64,000 nucleotides of DNA, taken from contig CM062289.1 in NCBI GenBank assembly GCA_031216915.1, positions 20,252,520 through 20,316,519 of the forward strand, given 5' to 3'. Made by a program: the position numbers and the translations under genes. A model generated the notes under the pieces. That model saw only the letters and a program-made list of their open reading frames with translations, made no database searches and had not been told where the DNA came from. Every line of letters begins with the position of its first letter. Positions within the stretch are counted from its first letter, which is position 1. The DNA is from Pictodentalium vernedei (lineage: Eukaryota > Mollusca > Scaphopoda > Dentaliida > Dentaliidae). This document shows positions 54,475-63,120 of the stretch, piece by piece.

Positions 54475-55000
54475 CTGTTGCCGATGACACCGCCAGAGAA
54501 GCCGCTGTAGACCTAGAGGCAGAGGCTACTTATGGGGCAATAGAGACTGGTTCTGGGTGAGGTAAAGGGAAACTAGTTTCTAGTGATGGCTACAGTTTCG
54601 TCCATAAACGAGTAAAGAAAAATGGAACTATAGTTTGGCATTGTAGCGTGCGAGGAAAAACAATAGGGTGTCCATTAGTTGTAAACCAAAGTGATGGGTC
54701 ATTTCAACACAACACACGCACGCAAGCTCATCCAGCAAAACCAGGCACTTCAACGGCAATAAAAATTAGTGCAGACATGAGACATCAAACAACTTGCCAA
54801 CCAAGAACTTTTCGAGCCGGCCAATGTTATGTTGAAAGAGGTCACTGACCAAAACTACAACACAGGGCTGCCTGAAGCATCAAGTCCAACGGATGATGCA
54901 CTTGTCCGCATGGCTAACAGAGCGCGATCGAGCAAGAAACCAAAAGATCCAACTGACGTAACATTTAACCTCGAGAGGAATATATACAATATAAGTTATC
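54475..55000 (+). pseudogene. FLYWCH zinc-finger part of a MULE-type transposase gene
   Basis: A splice-acceptor-like tract (TTTTCTTTCTATTTTCAG) ends at about 54,473. The following frame reads DDTAREAAVDLEAEATYG, meets a TGA at about 54,558, then gives a FLYWCH-type finger: DGYSFVHKRVKKNG, TIVWHCSVRG, GCPLVV and QHNTRTQAHP supply the aromatic, W, C, C, H and H positions. A frameshift near 54,820 moves to VMLKEVTDQNYNTGLPEASS and KKPKDPTDVTFNLE. FLYWCH fingers joined to MULE transposase domains are common in animals and bind DNA. The internal stop and frameshift suggest a decayed copy. Confidence 0.65.
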
Positions 55001-55131
55001 TCCCCCTACATGTATGGTATATGGAAACTTAATACCTGGATGTCGGTTTTTAAACACAGCCACAGGCGATGTTTAAATGAGACATCCAGGTATTAAATCT
55101 CCATATACCATACATTTCGGTGGAGATAACG
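54999..55131. repeat. palindrome inside the FLYWCH-MULE region
   Basis: GTATATGGAAACTTAATACC ... GGTATTAAATCTCCATATAC, with arms continuing to AGTTATCTCCCCC and GGTGGAGATAAC. Probably a MITE. Confidence 0.7.
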
Positions 55132-55319
55132 TTTTTGTCCCGTTTGAAACACAATACAAGCACATTGGAAATAAATTTGTGGACGCATTTCTCAGCTCCA
55201 CAATCACTTGGACCAAATTCGTGATACTTATTTTGTTTTTATAATCTAAGAAGACAACAGATAGAGATACATCCCTTGGGTCGTTAAGAAAACGAGTAAA
55301 CAGTATTTTGTTGACATAT

Positions 55320-55387
55320 CGTCCTCTGAGTTCCAATATGTTCTATGTGCCTACTGGCACATAGAACACATTGGTACTCAGAGGACG
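55320..55387. mobile_element. 68-bp palindromic mini-element, copy 4
   Basis: CGTCCTCTGAGTTCCAATAT ... GGTACTCAGAGGACG. The flanks (ATAT and GATT) do not form a clear TSD. Confidence 0.75.
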
Positions 55388-55671
55388 GATTATTTGCTCT
55401 TATTTTATTTTTATGATTGAATTGTCGGAAATCTGATGATATTTGTGACTCTTTTCGGGTTTTTTGGTTCGATTTTTATTTCGAGGCGAGCAAAAGCTTT
55501 AAGCTTTCGTTTGAACCATATACCCCCGATGTTTCGTGTGCGCTTATACCCTGGATGTTGCACGCTCTCATATATCTTGAATGTTTGGTGCATCCTTCGC
55601 CATGGCTATTTGTCCAAGGCATTCTGACCAATCAAAGGACAGAATTTATCAGGATATAGGGACAATCCACT

Positions 55672-55942
55672 ATACCTGAGACATTCTTCAGAACAGACAT
55701 CAGTGTTGCAGATAGGCGACACTTGATATTCGCAACTGACAAACAGCTAGAGCTCCTATCCAAGGCAAAGACATGGTTGATAGACGGGACGTTTAAAGTG
55801 GTGAGATACCCATTCTACCAATTGCTGTTGATCCACTTATTTTCCTGCAGATGATATTCCTCAAGCTTTTGACCGTCTGAAAGAAAAAGTCCAAAAGGAT
55901 GCAACAGCACTGGGTCATTTCATGACATATGTAGAAGATATA
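55672..55942 (+). pseudogene. MULE transposase core remnant
   Basis: The frame reads PETFFRTDISVADRRHLIF, QLELLSKAKTWLIDGTFK and VRYPFYQLLLIH, where DGTFK carries the first catalytic Asp typical of MULE transposases. A stop follows at an acceptor-like TTTTCCTGCAG near 55,850, and DDIPQAFDRLKEKVQKDATA and FMTYVEDIW continue in another frame up to a donor-like GTTAGT at the left end of the giant foldback. Together with the upstream FLYWCH piece this is a transposase-type gene broken by insertions and deletions. The later catalytic residues are not visible. Confidence 0.7.
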
Positions 55943-56749
55943 TGGTTAGTAGTATATAATGTGGTTTTGAGGTAACATTGGCCGGACCTCGGTGCCGGGC
56001 CTCGGAAGTGACGTCATGTCACGTGACCCCGTGGCGCCATGTTGTGTCGTCATGGTAACCCGCGTGAGCGGCCATGTTGTGACGTCATCCCCATGGTGAT
56101 ACTTGGTGTGAGTGCGCAGCGCGTGTTGTTAGGGTGATACGTGTTTCTGTCATCCATTTTTTATACTGGAGGCCGCCATCTTGGTTTCTATGGTAGCACG
56201 TGGTTGCTATGTGACCCAAAGGCTTACAACAAGACAGGGGTATGTTCGGAGGGTATGTTCTATTGAACAGGAGTAATTTCACGACTCGTAGAATTATCAC
56301 AAACAACCCGACAAGTTTTACTATTTCGAATTCTTTCAGAATTCTCTGCTTCTACCTATATATGCAACCACACACATGCAATAGTTTTCGTCTATCTGGC
56401 CATGTTCCTTTGTTCTAGAGTATACTCCAGTAGCGTAGAAGAGCCTATTAGTTGGAACAGCTTAGATTATTATTACTATATTTAGTTAATCTGGTCTATT
56501 CTTGTTAGTTCTGACCCTATTCCAAGTACTCTTGTTGTTTCATTTATCTAGATCATTTATATAAATTATAACTAACCAATCAGATTGCTTGATTTCCCAT
56601 AACCTGTACTTAATCGTACAGAGTTATCTCCCCTTATTACAACGAAGCTGTATCCGATTCTCATCGCCTCTATATACAATGGCAATATTGCCGGGACCCC
56701 AATTTCGGCACCTCTTTTTGAAAAACATATGACCTTCGGCACCCCTTTT

Positions 56750-57090
56750 TTGTTATATGTGCTTATGTGAAAAAGCACAATGTGACACAATCTGATCTAG
56801 CACATAGGCACATGCTTTATGTGCCGACATGTGCTTATGTGAAAAGGCACAATGTGACACAATGTGCCCTAGCACATAGGCACATACGGGTATTTGAGGA
56901 TACCCATGGCCTGGTATTGTATTATTTAAGGATACCTATCTAGGATACCTTCTGGAGAATCCCTTTTTTGTCATATGTGCTTATGTGAAAACGCAAAATG
57001 TGACACAATGTGCCCTAGCACATAAGCACATGCTTTATGTGCCGATATGTGCTTATGTGAAAAGGCACAATGTGATAAGATGGAAGCCGT
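56750..57090. repeat. loop repeats: TTATGTGAAAAGGCACAATG units
   Basis: ACATGTGCTTATGTGAAAAG, GCACAATGTGACACAATGTG and CCTAGCACATAGGCACATRC recur about four times. Confidence 0.8.
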
Positions 57091-57144
57091 TGGTAAGACT
57101 ATCTGTATAGGAGCCATATAGGAGCTGTATTGGAGTTGGGTCAT

Positions 57145-57710
57145 GAGTATCTTTAAATACCGAAATGAGGCTAAGAGGGATTGTAAATTAGACCTCATTG
57201 AGGGATTTTTTCATGGCCCTCATGGCCTCAATCGAAATGAAGTTAAGAGGGATAGTAAATTAGACCTCACTGAGGGCTTTTCTCATAGCCCTAATGGCCT
57301 CATACGACTAAAAAGGGATTCTCCAGAAGATATCCTCGATAGGTATCTTCAAATAATACAACACCATGTCATAGGTATCCTCAAATACCGAAAATGAGGC
57401 TAAGAGGGCTAGCAAATTAGACCTCACTGAGAGATTTTTTCCTTGCCCTCGTGGCCGCATACGACTAAAAAGGGATTCTCCAGAAGGTATCCTCGATAGG
57501 TAGCTTCAAATAATACAACACCATGGCATAGGTACCCTCAAATACCGAAAATGATTCTAAAAGGGATAGTAAATTAGACCTCAGTGAGGGGTTTTCTCAT
57601 GGCACTCATGGTCTCAATCGAACCGAGGTTAAGAGGGCTAGTAAATTAGGCCTCATTTAGGGCTTTTCTCATAGCCCTCATGGCCTCATACGACTAAAAG
57701 GATTCCATAA
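57145..57710. repeat. loop repeats of about 150 bp
   Basis: TACCGAAAATGAGGCTAAGA, GTAAATTAGACCTCACTGAG, CTCATGGCCTCATACGACTA and AGGTATCCTCGATAGGTA recur roughly four times. Similar sequence also lies outside the right arm near 58,565 and 58,860-58,950. Confidence 0.75.
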
Positions 57711-58589
57711 CCAGAGACGTTTCACAAAAAGGGATTCCATGCGACGTGGCCATTGGATATACAGGTGATGATAATCGGATAGGACGTTGTTGTAATAAGA
57801 GGGATAACTCTGCATAGAGTTTACGGGGAATGAAGCAAACTGATTGGTTAGTTAGCACCAGGAAAGTGAACCGATTGGGTGATCTTGATAAAAAAAACAA
57901 CGAGAACTCGGAATAGGGTCAGAACTAACAAGAACAGGCCATACAAGCTAAATATAGTAACAATAAGCAAAGCTGTTCCACATGCTTAGGCTCTTCTACT
58001 CTATTGAAATGCACTCCAGGACAAACGCACATGGTCGGGTAGACGAAAGCTACTGCGCAGATAGATAGAAGGAGAGGATTCTGAAAGAATTCGAAATAGT
58101 AAAATTTGTCGGGTTGATTGTGGTAATTCTGCGAATCGGGAAATTACTCTTTTACAAAGGAACATACCCTCCGAACATACCCCTGTCTTGTTGTAGGCCA
58201 TTGGGTAGCATAGCAACCACATGCTATCATAGAAACCAAGATGGCGGCCTCCAGTATACAAAATGGACGACGGAAACACATATCACCCTAACAACACGCG
58301 CTGCGCATGCGCACTAGGACCACGTATCACTATGGGGATAACGTCACAAGACGGCCGCTCACGCGGGTTACCATGACAACCAAACATGGCGCCACTGGGT
58401 CACGTGACTATGACGTCAATTCCCCTCCGGCTCTCCCTCCAGCCAATAACTCACGGTCGGGTATATGCTATACTACTCTCCGGTTCCTATGGAAATTTAA
58501 CACTAGTTGCACCGGCAAAGCTCCGGGTAATAAGGGTCGATTCATACGTGCTATACTACTCAGGCCATAGGTATCCCCAAATACCGAAA

Positions 58590-58760
58590 TGAGTCGAAGA
58601 GCAGTACGTGCAAGTTACTCGAATGGGCAATTGCTCTATGGCTCATTTGCTCGATGGGATTCGAGTCGTTCGAGTGGTATGTGCGAGTCACTCGATCGAC
58701 CAATTGCTCTAAAGCTCATTTGCTCGATGGGCTTCGAGTCGTTCGAGCAATGACATTTCA
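58590..58760. repeat. tandem duplication with TCGAGTCGTTCGAG motif
   Basis: CAATTGCTCTAWRGCTCATT and TGCTCGATGGGMTTCGAGTC occur twice, about 80 bp apart. Confidence 0.75.
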
Positions 58761-58984
58761 GTGTCTACTCGACAGCTTATAATGGGAATTTGGAATTGGT
58801 ATGTCTTGGGGTGGCCTAAAAGGCTGGACCAAACAGGTAATAGTATCCTCAGATAAGTATCCTATCAAAGGTATCCTAGAAAGGTATCCTCAAATAATAC
58901 AATACCAGACCATAGGTATCCTCAAACACTGAAATGAGGCTAAGAGGCTAACCTCCCCATAACCTATACTGAACGACCGCTCTC

Positions 58985-59221
58985 GACTTATTTCCAGGCC
59001 TGCTGACATACATTACTACCATCCTATGAGGAGATATTACCAGGATAAATTTACCCGCCAGCTTCTCGGTCCTCGGTGGAAAGACTGTTGCAATTTTGGT
59101 GACTGGAAATGGAAGCTGTCTATTTAACGCCATGTCGGTTGCTTTGTTTGGAGATGAGTCTCGTTCCACGGAACTGAGAGTTTGTACCTGTGTTGAGTTG
59201 GCTTTGAATAAGTCTTTTTAG
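58985..59221 (+). pseudogene. OTU-like protease exon or fragment
   Basis: The frame from about 59,033 (DITRINLPASFSVLGGK) continues through TVAILVTGNGSCLFNAMSVA and GDESRSTELRVCTCVELALN to a TAG at 59,219. GNGSC-LF resembles the OTU catalytic loop GDGNC-LF, with the Asp replaced by Asn, and the following LFGDES..ELR pattern is typical of OTU domains. The C-terminal His part is not present, so this is one exon or a fragment. It lies downstream of the MULE remnant and in the same orientation. It is not a close match to the OTU domain in the 1-3.5 kb ORF. Confidence 0.5.
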
Positions 59222-59230
59222 AGTACCGAT

Positions 59231-59400
59231 ATGCTAACAATTAATATTTATTTTGGCCTTTTATTTATTAATTTGATTTGTTCTCGGCTGTTCTCGGTAA
59301 GTAGTCTTACCCCCCCCCCCCCCCCCACCATCGCACCCCCCCTCCCCCACCCCCACACACAAACATCCACATCGAACAATCACAACAACCTCGCACACGG
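59231..59400. repeat. inverted copy of the 53.2-53.5 kb repeat with C/G tracts
   Basis: TATGCTAACAATTAATATTT, TTGTTCTCGGCTGTTCTCGG and a C run of about 16, then CCCCACACACAAACATCC. Confidence 0.65.
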
Positions 59401-59857
59401 TTCTCCCACACACATTATAAAATATCAAAAATGGAGTAATGTATCCTTGCATTTCGCCTATGTGATTTGGTCATTGTCCGTTAATTCAAATATCTTTAGG
59501 CAGGCATCCAACGGGGATCGGGAAGATTCGGCCCTGGACTTTGGTCCCTGGGAAGATTCGCCCGGGAAGATTCGGCCCGTGTACTTAGTAATTGACTGCT
59601 AATTAGTCTATTCATGTTCTGTCTGTGGATATGGCAATTGACATAATTGACAAGTGACAGTACTATTGACAAGTGGTTTAAGGTAATTATTTATTAATTC
59701 TAATAAGGACACATAAAGTAGATCTTATGTTTCTCGGGCCATTATTTGTGAAATTGCATGCTTGCGAGCGGTTTTTTATTTTATTTTTTATTTCAGTAAT
59801 TACTTCTTTGCCGTCAAAAGTTCATGTTCTTAGTTCACGTTTCAGGCCTCATAATCT

Positions 59858-60130
59858 ACAGAATAGCATGGGTGGTGGTGTATTTCATCCCTTGAGTGCA
59901 AGAAGGCTTTGCAATGCTAAAGCATTGCAAAGCCTTCTTGCACTCAAGGGACAAATTCATCAATTTTTTTAACTTGGGTAAAATATCAGACATAAACTAT
60001 TTAATTTTAATTTTTTTAAGTTTAAATTGGTTATAAAAAGAGAGCATGTGGCAGCCAAAAGGACCATGCGGGAGGGCCTGAGAAACAGATTCTTTTATTT
60101 TTTTTAGGCCTAACATTAGATAACATTATT
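59858..60130. mobile_element. inserted repeat, inverted copy of 17.84-18.17 kb
   Basis: CCTCATAATCTACAGAATAG, GGGTAAAATATCAGACATAA and TTTTTTTTAGGCCTAAC match the reverse complement of the 18-kb copy. A perfect 62-bp palindrome lies inside at 59,889-59,950. Confidence 0.65.
59889..59950. repeat. perfect 62-bp palindrome
   Basis: CCCTTGAGTGCAAGAAGGCT...GCAATGCT, two central A residues, then the exact complement (30-bp arms). Confidence 0.95.
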
Positions 60131-60373
60131 TCACAACTTTACAACACAAAAACTCTAACACTACAATTTTACATATTATATACATATATACAAAATATCA
60201 CACAAAACACTGGAGGTGGAAGAAGTATAATCTTTTAAAGATATATAGATGTTATTACAAAAGTTATTTTTTAGTTTTTCCAAGTCTGAAAATTATATTT
60301 GTAACAATGGAGGCATTCGGTCGTTCTAACATCTTCGTCTCTATAGTTGGTCCATAGTGAATCTAGTTCCTTG

Positions 60374-61382
60374 AGGAAACGGGTCAAGTCGCCACTGGGT
60401 CAACTCGCCACCGGGTCAAGTCGCCACCGGTTCAAGTCGCCACAGGTCAACTCGCCACCAAAAAAAAAATAATATAAGACAGGTTTGACACACTGAGTTT
60501 TATTCATGATCCAATTAACATTGAGCATGTATATGATAAAATGTAACAAAGAAACACAATATATTACACACTATATACATTAGAAAATATCATATTTTGA
60601 CGATTTTTTTTATATTTGTAGCACATAATCTTATATTTGTGAAATATTCTATTTTTAAATGGGGAAAGATCGGCAGTTACATTGAAATCTTTGATTCATA
60701 ATTACGCTCTGATCGTTTTGTATCATAAGATACATAATTATGAGAAACTGTCTATTCACATTTTCATGAGTTTGGTATTAGCAGCCATGGCTTGATTTGA
60801 TACCAAACTCAAGAAAATGTGAAGCATGTGGTAAACCATGGATGGAAATGTTAGCTTATTTCGTGATCTCCCCAGCAACATTCAGCTGGCGTTTGCAGAA
60901 TTTCATGTTATGGCCTATATGGATTCGCGCAAATATATTTAGACGAATTTTAAGCCCTGACTAGTCACATATTTGGAACATTAAGGATTATGTGATTAAA
61001 CTTGCATTCATACATGTGTGATAACAGCTTCGCTTTATGTTTCATTAGAACAATCTTGCAAGCTTTTTATTGAGCCGTCATCACCTTTCAGCGACAGCTG
61101 ATTCAACAATCTGTGCAGTCAAAACAAACCCAAAAGTATCTTCTATTATTCACTTTCATGGGAAAATCATTTTCGGACGGTCATGGATTGAACAGTAAGT
61201 ACAATAACATTTATTTTTTGAAAAAAAATGTTAAAAATAAGGAAAAAGATCTTGGAAAAAAATTTATCAAAAGTAAGTCAACTCGCCACAGAAAGTGGGT
61301 CAAGTCGCCACTAACCTGTGGCGACTTCACCTGGAAAACGTACTGGTGACGAATTGACCCAGTGGCGAGTTGACCCCGACCC
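60374..61382. mobile_element. TU/foldback-like element T4, 7-bp TSD
   Basis: The left end holds five GGGTCAAGTCGCCACTG-type 16-17-bp repeats (60,383-60,462). The right end has CAGTGGCGAGTTGACCCC in inverted orientation, plus further repeats from 61,276. TSD TTCCTTG at 60367-60373 and 61383-61389. No recognisable ORF. Confidence 0.8.
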
Positions 61383-61448
61383 TTCCTTGTCAATTGCAGT
61401 ATATTTCCTTTAATATCTGGCGTACAATGTTTCATATTCAGAATGAAT

Positions 61449-61628
61449 GATGAATGAAAAGTTTCAGCTTGCCAAAGGAGCACAGGGATAATGTGAGATT
61501 TGAAATTCGATGAATGAAAAGTTTCAGCACGTCGAAGGCACACAGGGACGATGTGGAATTTGAAATCCGATGAATGAAAAGTTTCAGCGCGCCGAAGGAG
61601 CATAGGGACGATGTAGAATTTGAAATTT
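61449..61628. repeat. 60-bp tandem repeat, 3 copies
   Basis: TGAATGAAAAGTTTCAGC starts near 61,451, 61,511 and 61,571. The minus-strand reading gives 20-residue repeats but no known protein. Confidence 0.92.
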
Positions 61629-61629
61629 C

Positions 61630-62260
61630 TTGCGACCCAAATAACTTTATTTGCTTATTAATTCATCTTCAGGTTATGTCCGGTATATCATAGGGAAGTC
61701 ATAGAGTGAGATAGGGGCAATAATAGTTAACTGTAATGTAGTAAACAAACAAGCTCGGCGGTAACTTCCAAGAGTCAATAACAACAATAAAGATATATCT
61801 ACAGAATATCATAATAAAAACACATTGACAATGAGAAAAACAACTCGCGAAGTACCGACAGAACTAAACAAACTCGGTGGAAACTTCCAAGTGCCCATAA
61901 CAAAGAACATTTCTCATTTAGTGAGGTGACCTTCGAAGTTAAAAAAATAACAATTCCAGCAGACAGTGAACAATATGTTTGAAGTCAATTGAAGGAATAG
62001 TTCTAGTAGTGACTGGACATGTTTCGGTTTCTAATATTTTGAATTCAAATGTTGGACTTTTAATTAATAGATTACATTCAAGCAAGCCCAGGAGGAGGTA
62101 AGAAAATGTTCACAAAATAGACGAAATTTTTATAAAAACTCATTAAAAAAAATTTATTCCACAAAATATATAAAATTGGGATCAAAAATAATTAAAATAT
62201 ATTCAAATAAAAGCTAAATAACTGAATAAAATATAAATTTAAAAAAATTAAACTCAAAGT
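61630..62260. other. unassigned AT-rich DNA inside T3
   Basis: No ORF or repeat family is recognised apart from a weak duplication (ACTCGGYGGWAACTTCCAAG near 61,755 and 61,870). Confidence 0.35.
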
Positions 62261-62334
62261 GACAAGATTCGGCTGACTACGGACCACCAGGGCCGAATCT
62301 TCCCGGCCGAATCGTCCCAGGGTTCCCATCTTCC

Positions 62335-63115
62335 CCTACCCATTCAACGTTACCTGCTACCTTTTTTCTCATCCACATGTTTTTGATATGTCCTCCTATG
62401 TGCATACAAGAAAAGTTTTGTGCAGAGCACAAGCGTGCAGACAAAGGAACATGAAAAAAATACAATTCGTGAAAACATTCAATAAGATTTTCACATTAGA
62501 TTTACAGGTTTAATAATAATAAACATTGTTTTGTGCTATATTAAAAAAAAATGAAATCCATAACATTTCATGAATTGTTTTTAATTTAAATTGCATTATC
62601 TTATACGTGTTTTTTTATTAGCCTTTAATGTTATCAGCATCTGTGCTATACCATGAGAGAACATGAGCATAGATTAATTGTTTATGTCGCCCATTTACTA
62701 AACGTTTTGCACCTCATCTGTATTGATCATATTTTACCATTGCATGAGAACAAATATAATCAAATCTATAACCCTATAATATGCCAGTCTCGGGGGAAAA
62801 GTAATAATATATATTAAATTTACTCACATCACCTTTAGGCTTTGGTAAACTGGCAAGATTTAAAAAAATTAACAGCACCTGTGTTCAATTAGTTTTGACC
62901 AAAAGGTTTAATGTATTGGAATAATATAGTTCATTATTAAACAAAATCAGAAATTCATATTTGTGACAAAAATATCTTTTTATTAAGAACATAAGTATAA
63001 AAATAAAATTACGTAATATACAATAAAATTGTTGATGACACTCTAGCTCAACTTCAATATGACAGGAATTTAATATTGCTGTGACCAAGTCAACAATAAT
63101 TAATATGACATTAAT
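62335..63115. other. unassigned AT-rich DNA
   Basis: Only a small direct repeat, GCTGTGACCAAGTCAACAA (near 63,079 and 63,124), is visible. Confidence 0.35.
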
Positions 63116-63120
63116 TATTA

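Larger units (their letters stand above)
55943..58563. mobile_element. giant foldback element F2, arms about 830-900 bp
   Basis: The left arm (about 55,943-56,850) is matched in reverse complement by the right arm (about 57,690-58,563). Matching landmarks are TAGTAGTATA/TATACTACTC, TGACGTCATGTCACGTGACC/TCACGTGACTATGACGTCA, GGAGGCCGCCATCTTGGTTT/ACCAAGATGGCGGCC, and CAATCAGATTGCTTGATTT/AAGCAAACTGATTGGTTA. No transposase is encoded. It interrupts the MULE/OTU region. Confidence 0.85.
59513..62325. mobile_element. TU/foldback-like element T3
   Basis: The left end has GGGAAGATTCGGCCC-type repeats (59,518-59,583). The right end (62,266-62,330) has inverted GGGCCGAATCTTCCC units. Possible TSD CATCCAAC (59,503-59,510) versus CATTCAAC (about 62,340), one mismatch. 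It contains T4, the inverted 60-kb repeat and no recognisable ORF. Confidence 0.6.

Noticed and set aside
59889..59950. Transcription terminator hairpin
   Set aside because: A perfect 30-bp-arm palindrome inside a dispersed repeat of a eukaryotic genome; no adjacent gene supports a terminator.
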